The notes below the pieces were generated by a model. The model saw nothing but the letters and a program-made list of their open reading frames with translations. It did not search any database and was not told the DNA's origin. The position numbers and the translations under genes are program-made. From Chloroflexia bacterium (GTDB lineage: Bacteria; Chloroflexota; Chloroflexia; Thermomicrobiales; CFX8), in NCBI GenBank assembly GCA_013696045.1, contig JACCZH010000364.1:1-10154 (forward strand): a stretch of DNA of 10,154 nucleotides. Direction: 5' to 3'. Shown one piece after another: positions 1 to 6,655 of this stretch. Numbering within the stretch: the stretch's first letter is position 1; each line of letters starts with the position of its first letter.

Positions 1-1019
1 CATTTTCGAACTGCTTCATGTGTATCGCCTGTCCCGGGCTCCATGGCGCTGAGGCGGTGAATGGACGCCAGATCGATCCAGCCCGCCGCTTGATCATGGT
101 CGTCGACTACCGGGAGGCGCTCCGCATCACTCTCCAGAAGCAGGCTCAACGCCGATCGCAGATCGGTGGATGTTTTGAGCTCGGGTCCATCAGCTGGACG
201 ACCGTCGGCGGGTTGGAGCGCGGCTTTCACTGGTAACAGGCTGAGCCTTCGGAGGACGTCTCCTGCGCCAACCAGGTCGGCAACGAAGTCATTGGCTGGG
301 TCTACCATGATGCGAAGCGGCTCATCGTACTGGACAACCTTACCCTCGCGCATGACCACCATAACATCAGCCAACCTGACGGCTTCCTCAACGTCGTGGG
401 TAACGAAGAGCACGGTCTGGCCGAGACGGCTCTGGATGAGCCGCAACTCGTCCTGGAGACGAGTGCGAGTGATGGCGTCGAGAGCTCCGAAGGGCTCGTC
501 CATCAACAGGGTTGATGGATCGGCGGCCAGCGCACGTGCTAACCCGACCCTCTGCTGCTGCCCGCCCGACAACTGTCCGGGATACCGGCGACGGTATTCG
601 TCCGGCGGCAAGCCAACCAGTTCGAGCAGCTCATCGACCCGCTGCGAAATGGCCTTCTTGTCCCAACCAAGAAGCTTTGGCACCACCGCGACATTGTCCT
701 CAATCCGCATGTGTGGAAAGAGGCCGGTCTGTTGAATGACATAACCGATGCGTCGTCTCAGTGCCGGCGCCGGGAAGCTGCCGACCTTCTGTCCGTCGAG
801 CAGAATATCGCCGTCAGTTGGCTCGTAGAGACGGTTTACCATCTTGAGCAAGGTTGTTTTACCACAGCCGGAAGGTCCGAGCAGTACGACGAACGCGCCC
901 GGCTCAATCTCTAGCGAGACATCATCCACCGCTGGACGGGTGGCGCCGGGATAGACCAGGCTCACCCCTTTGAAGTGGATCGAGCTCGCTTTGCTGCTGT
1001 GGCTGTCTTGCGCCGCTAT
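1..1019 (-). CDS. Osmoprotectant/glycine betaine-type ABC transporter ATP-binding protein (OpuCA/ProV-like), 3' end outside window
   Basis: This is the cytoplasmic ATPase that powers uptake through the neighbouring permease. Counting from the ATA at 1019, about 339 residues are in the window, with no stop before the edge. Visible motifs are Walker A GPSGCGKTT (48-56), Q-loop in VIQQTGLFPH (about 94-103), signature LSGGQ (150-154), Walker B LLMDEP (171-176) and switch His208 in VTHD. A C-terminal CBS-like stretch (LKTSTDLRSALSLLLESDAE, then RLPVVDD) is typical of OpuCA/ProV rather than generic ATPases and in that family senses ionic strength or nucleotides. The frame is closed by TAA at 1023-1025, and no ATG, GTG or TTG lies between it and the first beta strand (SSIHFKGVSLVYPG). 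The ATA at 1017-1019, with AGG six bases upstream, is the best-placed start. A GTG at 963-965 would remove that strand and has no spaced ribosome-binding site. Family call is firm; start is not. Confidence 0.93.
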   Translation of the reverse strand, partial: MAAQDSHSSKASSIHFKGVSLVYPGATRPAVDDVSLEIEPGAFVVLLGPSGCGKTTLLKMVNRLYEPTDGDILLDGQKVGSFPAPALRRRIGYVIQQTGLFPHMRIEDNVAVVPKLLGWDKKAISQRVDELLELVGLPPDEYRRRYPGQLSGGQQQRVGLARALAADPSTLLMDEPFGALDAITRTRLQDELRLIQSRLGQTVLFVTHDVEEAVRLADVMVVMREGKVVQYDEPLRIMVDPANDFVADLVGAGDVLRRLSLLPVKAALQPADGRPADGPELKTSTDLRSALSLLLESDAERLPVVDDHDQAAGWIDLASIHRLSAMEPGTGDTHEAVRK

Positions 1020-1039
1020 GATTTACCTGCTCTCAACTG

Positions 1040-1107
1040 CGTCATTACCTCGGAATGACGGGATCCGTTTCGTATTGATGGCGTACCATCAGTGCAAGAC
1101 GGATCCC
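1040..1107. repeat. Composite palindromic element: two adjacent inverted repeats between binding-protein and ATPase genes
   Basis: The 163-base gap between the binding protein and the ATPase holds two abutting hairpins. The first is CGTCATT-N7-AATGACG (1040-1060). The second (1060-1107) has 9-bp arms GGGATCCGT/ACGGATCCC (1060-1068 and 1099-1107) and an inner 6-bp stem TGATGG/CCATCA (1076-1081 and 1086-1091) around a 4-base loop, with the intervening bases largely paired. Of the non-Watson-Crick pairs in that middle section, three are G.U and one C.A on the plus strand; on the minus strand the same positions are three C.A and one U.G. On the minus strand the loop reads UACG. GTCATT...AATGAC ends resemble widespread intergenic palindromic (REP-like) units, but that is recall. 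It could also act as an mRNA stabiliser or attenuator between the two genes. Confidence 0.7.
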
Positions 1108-1182
1108 TGCACCTGGAAGATGCGCAACCGCGACAACAAACACGTCGCCAGCCAGACAATCAGTCGTTCTTGGCAACCTGGG

Positions 1183-2094
1183 CTACTCGTCGATGAGCCC
1201 ATTCTCGATCAGGAAGTCACGGGCGACATCCGCTGGATCGCGCCCCTCTGGGCCTTCAACCATCCAGTTCAAATCGGTCATGATCTCACTGGTGAGAAGA
1301 GGCTGAACTTCGTTCAGGATGTCCGCAATTTCCGGGTTGGCGTCGAGCGCATCTTCCCGAACCACCGGTGCGACGTGGTAAGGGGGCCACAGTCCCTGGT
1401 CGTCCTCAAGCACTACCAGATCGTAGCCGCCAATTTGGCCGTCCGTTCCGAAAACCTGGACAACATCGGCATCTCCGTCAAGAAAGGCTTCATACTTGAT
1501 GCCAGGATCGAAAACCAGGAACTCCTGAAGCTCAAAATCGCCATATACTTGCATGAGACCGGCGAGCCCGTCCTCACGCTCTTCAAAGTCAGGCACGGCC
1601 GCCAGCCTGATCTCCCCGGCCATTTCAACCATTTGCGAGATTGTTGTCAGGTTGTTCGCCTCTGAAAACTCTCGTGACGTCGCAAGGGCGTTGGCGTTGT
1701 TCATCGGCGCCTGTTCAAGCCACACGAGGTCGAACTGCTCAGCGTACTCTTCCGAGACGATGCGGTAGACCTCGTCTGGGTCGGACATCGTCTCCATACT
1801 CAGGATTGCCAGCAGTGCGGTGCCGGTGTATTCCGGATAAAGATCGATATCGCCATTGATCAATGCCTCATGGGCAATGTTCGTGCCGCCGAGGTTGAGC
1901 GCGCGTTCGACGTTGATGCCGTGATCCTCCAGCAACTGGGCATACATCTCACCGAGAATCAGCTCTTCGGCGAAATCCTTCGAGCCAACGGTGACCGTCT
2001 CACCGTCATCGTCACCAAACGGGCTACACGCCACGACCAGGGCTGGAATTAAGAGCAGAAGTGCGAGAGGTCCAAAGGACCATTTCAGTTTCAA
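1183..2094 (-). CDS. Glycine betaine/osmoprotectant ABC transporter substrate-binding lipoprotein (OpuAC/OpuCC family)
   Basis: This is a membrane-anchored extracellular binding protein that delivers substrate to the permease encoded upstream. The chosen start is TTG at 2092-2094 (303 residues): GAAGGGA sits seven bases before it, and it places a clean lipoprotein signal at the N-terminus, with charged KLK, a hydrophobic run to about residue 21, and lipobox VVAC with Cys23 as the lipidation site. A longer reading to 2160 puts 22 polar residues in front of the signal and is unlikely. The mature part opens with TVGSKDFAEELILGE (about 35-49) and contains LNLGGTNIAHEAL and IDLYPEYTGTAL (about 83-94), hallmarks of the OpuAC-type quaternary-amine binding fold. 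Length is normal and the C-terminus (DFLIENGLIDE) is intact. Substrate could be glycine betaine, choline, carnitine or a relative; the sequence alone does not choose. Confidence 0.92.
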   Translation of the reverse strand: MKLKWSFGPLALLLLIPALVVACSPFGDDDGETVTVGSKDFAEELILGEMYAQLLEDHGINVERALNLGGTNIAHEALINGDIDLYPEYTGTALLAILSMETMSDPDEVYRIVSEEYAEQFDLVWLEQAPMNNANALATSREFSEANNLTTISQMVEMAGEIRLAAVPDFEEREDGLAGLMQVYGDFELQEFLVFDPGIKYEAFLDGDADVVQVFGTDGQIGGYDLVVLEDDQGLWPPYHVAPVVREDALDANPEIADILNEVQPLLTSEIMTDLNWMVEGPEGRDPADVARDFLIENGLIDE

Positions 2095-2137
2095 TGTCGG
2101 TTCCCTTCGTATTTGGTCACAAGCGTGACACCTACCT

Positions 2138-2143
2138 ACTATA
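2138..2143 (-). promoter_or_regulatory. Possible -10 element (TATAGT) for the binding-protein gene
   Basis: On the minus strand TATAGT lies 44 bases upstream of the TTG start, in the 72-base gap after the permease. No convincing -35 element stands 16-18 bases further up. Between it and the start lies a short inverted repeat GTCAC-N4-GTGAC (about 2117-2130). A separate promoter here would allow more binding protein than permease, as is common for importers. Weak call. Confidence 0.25.
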
Positions 2144-2166
2144 GACGTACCTGCACGCAACGCGGA

Positions 2167-2808
2167 TTACGTTGCCGGGGGCGTTACCAGACGCTCGACA
2201 CCGTTAAGGATCGCTTCCGCGGTCAACGCCAGCGCAATCACCGGAATCGCGCCTACCAGTAACAACCGCGTATCGCGCAGCGTTAATCCCGAGAGTATGA
2301 ATGTACCTAATCCGCCAGCGCCGATAAAAGCCGCCAACGTCGCGCTTGCGATGATGTCGATCGTCGCGCTACGGACGCCGGTGACGATAACTGGCAGTGA
2401 CAGTGGGAGATGGACCTTCGCGAACACTTGCAGCGGGTTCATGCCAAGCCCGCGTGCGCTCTCCAGCACAAACGCGTTCACATTGCGCATGGCGGCATCC
2501 GTGTTCACGATCAGTGGCGGACCGGCCAGAATCGTTAGCGCCACCAGTGCGGGCCGAAATCCCGTGCCTAACAAGGGCAGCATGAGGAAAAGCAACGCCA
2601 GGCTTGGCACAACTCTCGCCGCAGCCACCAGAGCTACCAGCGGCGGCCCGATCCTGCGGCTGCGGGAAGCGAGGACACCCAGCGGGATGAAGATTGCCAT
2701 GGCAATCGACAGCGCATACAAGCTCAACCTCAGATGAACTCCCAGAGCATCCTGTAGCCGGCCCTGATTATCCATAGCGTATTGCAGCACGTCGCGAAGT
2801 AGGTCCAT
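2167..2808 (-). CDS. Osmoprotectant/glycine betaine-type ABC transporter permease (OpuCB/ProW-like)
   Basis: This integral membrane subunit forms the import channel with the ATPase and binding protein. It is 213 residues from ATG at 2806-2808, the usual size for OpuCB-type subunits, and opens MDLLRDVLQYAMDN as in that family. Hydrophobic spans are seen at about 28-48, 56-81, 87-102, 136-165 and 183-205. The EAA-type cytoplasmic loop that docks to the ATPase is at about 116-146 (ESARGLGMNPLQVFAKVHLP and on to GVR), followed by FIGAGGLG. The reading frame is open up to 3138, but that extension has no membrane character and lies across the divergent dehydrogenase, so I reject it. The strong GGAGGAG upstream is about 14 bases from the ATG, farther than usual; an ATT six codons upstream is four bases from GGAGG. 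First gene of the importer set. Confidence 0.93.
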   Translation of the reverse strand: MDLLRDVLQYAMDNQGRLQDALGVHLRLSLYALSIAMAIFIPLGVLASRSRRIGPPLVALVAAARVVPSLALLFLMLPLLGTGFRPALVALTILAGPPLIVNTDAAMRNVNAFVLESARGLGMNPLQVFAKVHLPLSLPVIVTGVRSATIDIIASATLAAFIGAGGLGTFILSGLTLRDTRLLLVGAIPVIALALTAEAILNGVERLVTPPAT

Positions 2809-2949
2809 GCCGTTAGAAATGTCTCCTCCGCGCGCATCCGTCGCTAGACATTGAGAATAACAGATCGGAGTAGGGGATCTCAGACCAGGGTGTGCTACTC
2901 TGCCGTCGAATTGAATTTGCAACGCGAGCACTACGGAGTAGAGATTGAG
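2809..2949. promoter_or_regulatory. Divergent intergenic region between importer permease and 2-hydroxyacid dehydrogenase
   Basis: These 141 bases must hold promoters for both directions. For the importer, the best candidate is an extended -10, TGTTATTCT on the minus strand (2854-2862), 46 bases from the permease ATG. For the dehydrogenase, TGTGCTACTCT (2891-2901) is a weaker extended -10 about 48 bases before its start. Neither has a clear -35. Short symmetric elements suggest operator sites: AGATC-N9-GATCT (2862-2880) and CTAC-GGA-GTAG (2931-2941). The word GGAGTAG occurs at 2867-2873 and 2935-2941, and its one-mismatch complement at about 2894-2900. Confidence 0.35.
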
Positions 2950-3996
2950 ATGTTGAACGTATTCATTACCTCGCCCCTTGAGCCCGAACATGTGGAGCGG
3001 ATGCGCGCCGCCGCGCCCGAACAGGTCCAGATTCTGTACGATCCGGACCTGTTGCCTCCCACCCGCTATATCGCCGACCATCAGGGAACGCCAGATTTCA
3101 ATCTGACGGCTGAGCAACAAGCTCGCTGGGGTGCCCATCTGGCCATAGCCAACGTTTTGTGGGACTTTCCGGCTGTGGCATCAGATGGCCCGCGAATTCT
3201 TGACCTCGTCCCGAACTTGCGCTGGGTGCAGACAACGAGCGCTGGGGTTGGGCCGAAAGTCAAGGCATTGGGGCTGGATACCAGCGATATCGTCATAACG
3301 ACGGCGAGTGGCGTGCACGCCGAGCCGCTGGCGGAGTTCGCGTTCATGGCCATGCTTATTCATGTAAAGGAACTGGCAAGGATCCAGCGCGATCAGGGTG
3401 GCAAGCACTGGGAGCGCTTCTGCTCGGATGAGTTGGCCGGCAAGACGCTCGCCATCGTCGGCCCGGGGCGCATCGGCCGTCAAGTAGCCAGGATCGGCAA
3501 AGCCTTCGGGATGCGGGTACTGGCATTGGGCAGCCGCGGCGGTAACGAGCGGCTGGCCGAGCTGGGTGTGGATGTCCTGTTTACCCGCGAGCGATTACAC
3601 GAGATGCTTGGGCAGGCTGACGCGGTTGTGTTGAGCTGCCCGCACACGCCTGAAACTGAAGGCATGATCGACGCAGCTGCGTTTGGAGCCATGAAGGCTG
3701 GCGTCCTGTTCGTGAATATCGCACGGGGGGCAATTGTTGACGAACCCGAACTCATCCGTTCACTACGCTCCGGCAAGGTTGCCTTTGCCGCGCTGGACGT
3801 TTTTGCCACCGAGCCTCTGCCGGCCGATAGCCCACTGTGGGAGATGGACAACGTTCTGGTCAGCCCGCACTCCGGCAGCACCTCGACCAGTGAGAACAGC
3901 AAAATTACTGACATCTTTTGCCACAATCTGGAGTGTTTCATTGAGGGACGCGTCGATGACATGCGCAACGTGCTGGACAAGACGAGGCTATATTGA
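2950..3996 (+). CDS. D-2-hydroxyacid dehydrogenase, NAD(P)-dependent (2-oxoacid/glyoxylate/hydroxypyruvate reductase type)
   Basis: A cytoplasmic oxidoreductase that interconverts a 2-oxoacid and the D-2-hydroxyacid. It is 348 residues from ATG at 2950, where MLNVFITSPLEPEHVERMR begins the N-terminal half of the catalytic domain; an in-frame extension to 2851 adds only promoter-region sequence. The nucleotide-binding domain starts near residue 165 (LAGKTLAIVGPGRIGRQVAR) with GxGxxG at 171-176. The catalytic trio is complete: Arg259 in NIARGAIVDE, Glu288 in DVFATEPLP, His307 in SPHSGS. The end of the second beta strand reads LALGSRGG, with Ser-Arg and no Asp, which favours NADPH over NADH (inference). 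The ribosome-binding site is weak (GGAG 11 bases away, or GAG at six). It is divergent from the importer and ends eight bases before the stop of the convergent cupin. True substrate unknown. Confidence 0.9.
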   Translation: MLNVFITSPLEPEHVERMRAAAPEQVQILYDPDLLPPTRYIADHQGTPDFNLTAEQQARWGAHLAIANVLWDFPAVASDGPRILDLVPNLRWVQTTSAGVGPKVKALGLDTSDIVITTASGVHAEPLAEFAFMAMLIHVKELARIQRDQGGKHWERFCSDELAGKTLAIVGPGRIGRQVARIGKAFGMRVLALGSRGGNERLAELGVDVLFTRERLHEMLGQADAVVLSCPHTPETEGMIDAAAFGAMKAGVLFVNIARGAIVDEPELIRSLRSGKVAFAALDVFATEPLPADSPLWEMDNVLVSPHSGSTSTSENSKITDIFCHNLECFIEGRVDDMRNVLDKTRLY

Positions 3997-4004
3997 CTCT
4001 ATGA

Positions 4005-4316
4005 TTAGCCTGCGAAAACGACGAACAACGTTAGATCCTCGGTGATTGAATGGAAGCGGTGAGCGACGCCTTTCTCAACATAGATGACGGCGCCTGTCGT
4101 GACTGGCTGGTCCTCGTGGCCGTCACATGCGAATGAAGCCGTTCCGTTTATGACGTAGTAGATTTCGTCCTGCTCGTGAGGCTGCTGTGGGTCCGGCTCT
4201 CCGGCGCGTAGCACATAGATACCGGCGTTGAGAGCGGGCACGCGCAGGAACTCGTGATAGGCGCGGTCTGATTCCTTGTGGTCTCGCATGAGTTGGGCAA
4301 GCTCGAACGCGTTTAT
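4005..4316 (-). CDS. Small single-domain cupin protein, probable ATA start
   Basis: A one-domain cupin, about 103 residues if begun at ATA 4314-4316 (NAFELAQLMRDHKESDRAYH and on). Metal-site candidates, counting from the later in-frame Met at 4289: His38 and Glu42 in QQPHEQDEIYYVINGTA (motif 1), and His77 in GVAHRFHS (motif 2). Members of this family that I recall begin M-x-x-FEL-x-x-L ahead of FLRVP, so the protein should start near 4316, not at the Met at 4289. The stop closing the frame is at 4347-4349 and no ATG, GTG or TTG follows until 4289, but AGGAAG lies exactly six bases upstream of the ATA. It is divergent from the amidohydrolase and convergent with the dehydrogenase. Such cupins may bind or isomerise small metabolites or act as sensors; no reaction can be assigned. 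Confidence 0.82.
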   Translation of the reverse strand: MNAFELAQLMRDHKESDRAYHEFLRVPALNAGIYVLRAGEPDPQQPHEQDEIYYVINGTASFACDGHEDQPVTTGAVIYVEKGVAHRFHSITEDLTLFVVFAG

Positions 4317-4437
4317 GATTGGCTTCCTTTCCCGGATTCGTTTATATCAGCAGCATAGCATGGGATAGCGCAAAACCCGGCGCCTGGAGATGATCTCGGC
4401 CGCCACAATAGGCTTGAGTTGAGAACCTGGAGTAACG
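4317..4437. promoter_or_regulatory. Divergent promoter region, cupin (minus) and amidohydrolase operon (plus)
   Basis: This 121-base gap separates two oppositely transcribed units. On the minus strand TATAAA (4341-4346) lies 25 bases before the cupin ATA, giving a short leader that still contains GGAAAGGAAG; the -35 is poor. On the plus strand I find no good -10/-35 pair. The 11-base palindrome GAGAT-G-ATCTC (4387-4397), about 40 bases before the amidohydrolase start, is a candidate operator. GGAG (five bases before the ATG at 4438) is the amidohydrolase ribosome-binding site. Confidence 0.35.
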
Positions 4438-5895
4438 ATGACCAAAACAGTGATTCGCGGTGGAGATATCGTCGTCTGGCACGATGGCGGCCACGCAATC
4501 ATGCCCGGCGGCAATGTGGTGATCGAGGGTGACACGATTGTTAGCGTGTCGCGTGATGATCCCGGTCAGGCGGATGTCACGATTGATGCCATCGGCAAGC
4601 TCGTCTCGCCAGGATTTATTAACTGCCACGTCCACGCCGGCATCGACACCCAGGTGTTGATGACCGACAAGGGCGCGCACGGTTACTACAACTCGGGCAT
4701 GGTGTTTGCCGGCGCATCGGCCGAGACGATGGGCAGCCGTGGACCAACTCTCTCCGGGGAAGAGCGCCGGGTTGCAGGACTCTATCCGATCATCGAGCTC
4801 CTGAAATCTGGAGTTACAACATTTTTCGACATCGGCGGCTCGATTGGCGATGTCGATGTCTTTGGCGAGCTCGTCGGTGAATCAGGCGTGCGGGCGTATG
4901 TTGGCCACGGGTTTGAGCAGGCGACCTGGGTGCTGGATGCTGAAACTGGAGCTTTCCGCTATCACCAGCACAGAGAATCCGGGATAGAGGGATTCAAGCG
5001 TGGTGTGCGCTTCGTCGAGGAGCATGACGGCGACCACAATGGGCGGCTGAGGGGCGCGATCGTCCCCGCCAAACTCGATAATCTGACACCGGAGCTGTTG
5101 AAAGAAGCTCAGGCGGCCGCGGAATCACTGGATGTACCGATCACGATCCACGCTGCTCAGGCGGGCTATGAGTTTCACGAGATGATTCGCCGGGTTGCCC
5201 GCACTCCAATCCAGTTTCTGGCCGATCTTGAACTGCTGACGCCGAGACTGATTCTTGGTCACTGCATCTATGTTGCCGGCCACCGGTTAACCGCGATGCC
5301 GCCGGGCGACGATCTGCGCCTTATCGCCCAGGGCGGGTCGAGCGTCGCCCATTCGGCGGTTGTGTTCGCCCGTCGAGGCATTGCAATGGAGTCGTTCCAG
5401 CGCTACCTCGACGCCGGTGTGCGGATGACGTTTGGTAGTGACACCCTGCCACGCGACATGCTGCAAGAGATGCGCCTGGCGTCCTATCTCTGCAAGGTTG
5501 TCGACTCCGATTGGTCGGCGGCGCATACCCGCGACCTGTTCAACGCCGCAACGGTTAAAGGTGCGGAAGCTCTGGGGCGCGGTGACCTCGGCAAGATTGC
5601 GCCGGGCGCTAAAGCCGACATCTTCGTCGCCGATCTGCGGAAGTTTCATATTGGCCCGGTGATCGATCCGATTCTGGCGCTGGTGCACGAGGCGAACGCT
5701 TCAGACATTGACACGGTACTGGTTGATGGCAAGGTCGTGATTGAAGGCGGACAACACACGTCGATCGACCATGACTGGCTGCTCACCACCGCCGAGGAGA
5801 TCGGCAGGAAGCAGCGCGCCAGCATTGCCGCTCGCGATTGGAAAGGTCGCGCTGAAGACGAGATCATTCTGCAAACATTTCCGATTCTGGCGTAA
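4438..5895 (+). CDS. Amidohydrolase-superfamily metal-dependent hydrolase/deaminase (ATZ/TRZ-like)
   Basis: A cytoplasmic TIM-barrel hydrolase of 485 residues that should hydrolyse or deaminate a small nitrogenous, often cyclic, substrate. After an N-terminal beta sandwich, the barrel opens with SPGFINCHVHAG (metal ligands His64 and His66). His238 is in TIHAAQ, His275 in LGHCIYV, His305 in SVAHSAVV, and the metal/catalytic Asp335 in FGSDTLP. The C-terminal sandwich returns with GDLGKIAPGAKADIFVADL and VLVDGKVV. The HxxE motif that supplies the proton-shuttling Glu in many deaminases reads His238-Ala-Ala-Gln241 here, so the mechanism may differ from guanine or triazine deaminases. ATG at 4438 has GGAG five bases upstream. 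First gene of a five-gene run; RidA follows after 48 bases, which suits an enzyme that yields a reactive imine or enamine. Substrate not identifiable from sequence. Confidence 0.88.
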   Translation: MTKTVIRGGDIVVWHDGGHAIMPGGNVVIEGDTIVSVSRDDPGQADVTIDAIGKLVSPGFINCHVHAGIDTQVLMTDKGAHGYYNSGMVFAGASAETMGSRGPTLSGEERRVAGLYPIIELLKSGVTTFFDIGGSIGDVDVFGELVGESGVRAYVGHGFEQATWVLDAETGAFRYHQHRESGIEGFKRGVRFVEEHDGDHNGRLRGAIVPAKLDNLTPELLKEAQAAAESLDVPITIHAAQAGYEFHEMIRRVARTPIQFLADLELLTPRLILGHCIYVAGHRLTAMPPGDDLRLIAQGGSSVAHSAVVFARRGIAMESFQRYLDAGVRMTFGSDTLPRDMLQEMRLASYLCKVVDSDWSAAHTRDLFNAATVKGAEALGRGDLGKIAPGAKADIFVADLRKFHIGPVIDPILALVHEANASDIDTVLVDGKVVIEGGQHTSIDHDWLLTTAEEIGRKQRASIAARDWKGRAEDEIILQTFPILA

Positions 5896-5943
5896 CGTAC
5901 AATCCGCAGACACGCTGAAGGCGCAATATGGAGGAGAAGATTG

Positions 5944-6342
5944 ATGGTGGAGTTTAAGGCCCAGGCACTCGAAGTGATCCAGACCGACAAAGCAGCCGCG
6001 CCGATTGGACCATATTCGCAAGCCATCCGGGCCGGAGGATTCGTCTTTGTTGCCGGCGAAAAAGGCATCGATCCGGAGACGAACGCCATGGTGTCTGGAG
6101 GCGTGGCCGCCGAGACACGCCAGACGCTTGAGAACGTCAAGAATATTCTTGAAGCGGCGGGGTCATCAATTGACAAGAGCGTCGCGACTATTGTGTACCT
6201 GACCAACATCGACGACTTTGGCGCGATGAACGCTGTGTACGGTGAATACTTTACGGCCAATCCGCCCGGGCGCACCACCGTCGGTGTAACATCGCTGCCG
6301 GCTGGCGCCCAGGTAGAGATCACTGTTACGGCGTTGGCCTAG
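5944..6342 (+). CDS. RidA/YjgF/UK114-family enamine/imine deaminase
   Basis: A small cytoplasmic trimer-forming protein (132 residues) of the family that hydrolyses reactive enamine/imine intermediates to ketoacids and ammonia. Visible family features are APIGPYSQAIRAGGFVFVAG (about 19-38), the long helix ETRQTLENVKNILEAAG, and the active-site Arg110 in NPPGRTTVGV with Glu125 in AQVEITVTALA; Arg110 matches the residue needed for deaminase activity in RidA proper. GGAGGAG seven bases before ATG 5944 decides the start over TTG at 5941. It sits 48 bases after the amidohydrolase on the same strand with no visible terminator, so the two are probably co-transcribed and may act in sequence on one pathway. 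Subfamily (RidA or Rid1-7) is not settled. Confidence 0.93.
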   Translation: MVEFKAQALEVIQTDKAAAPIGPYSQAIRAGGFVFVAGEKGIDPETNAMVSGGVAAETRQTLENVKNILEAAGSSIDKSVATIVYLTNIDDFGAMNAVYGEYFTANPPGRTTVGVTSLPAGAQVEITVTALA

Positions 6343-6367
6343 AGTGCCTTCCATGGAGGCGGGTCCG

Positions 6368-6655
6368 ATGCGAGGGAAGCTGAGCGAGCCGGCCCGAGCC
6401 GTCTTGCGAACGATGGTCGATTCTCACAACCACCAGCCGCGGGGCAGATTTACCCTGTCCAAGGGGATTAGCCGCAGGGGGACATTTCGAATCTCGCATC
6501 CCGAGTGCAACATCAGCGTGTTTCCGGATGTCTTTGATGAGCTGATCGAGCAGCGCTTTCTTGTCGTCGCGTCGGATGAACCTGGTTTTCAGGTGTTGGA
6601 GATAACCCTTCGCGGGTTCGATTTTGACGCCCACATGGAGCAACCAGTGGTATGA
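6368..6655 (+). CDS. Small hypothetical protein, probable winged-helix domain, paired with the downstream metalloprotease
   Basis: A 95-residue soluble protein that I do not recognise as a named family. ATG 6368 is chosen because GGAGG lies eight bases before it; an upstream ATG at 6353 overlaps that site. The pattern is LSEPARAVLRTMVDS (helix), a basic middle (PRGRFTLSKGISRRGTFRIS), FPDVFDELIEQRFLVV (helix) and FQVLEITLRGFDF (beta hairpin and turn). Helix, L..L...gfl, then ..leIT..G matches small winged-helix DNA-binding proteins; this is a pattern reading, not a confirmed match. Its stop overlaps the start of the metalloprotease gene by four bases (ATGA), so the two products are translationally coupled and may act together. 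It lies 25 bases after ridA. Confidence 0.72.
   Translation: MRGKLSEPARAVLRTMVDSHNHQPRGRFTLSKGISRRGTFRISHPECNISVFPDVFDELIEQRFLVVASDEPGFQVLEITLRGFDFDAHMEQPVV

Noticed and set aside
1026..1049. Alternative ATPase start at the minus-strand ATG inside the first palindrome (about 1047)
   Set aside because: It is in a different frame and reaches a stop after nine codons (MTQLRAGKS); it would need a frameshift or a missing base to join the ATPase.
1180..1200. Inverted repeat GGGCT...AGCCC at the end of the binding-protein gene as a terminator
   Set aside because: Five-base stem with an 11-base loop, within the last codons and without a following T-run.
166..1665. Long open frames on the plus strand (166-735 and 970-1665)
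   Set aside because: They lie opposite the ABC ATPase and binding-protein genes, whose minus-strand translations show full family motifs; the plus-strand products are low-complexity or motif-free.
2809..3138. Extension of the permease reading frame upstream to 3138
   Set aside because: The added 110 residues are not hydrophobic, cover the divergent promoter and overlap the dehydrogenase; the family start fits ATG 2806-2808.
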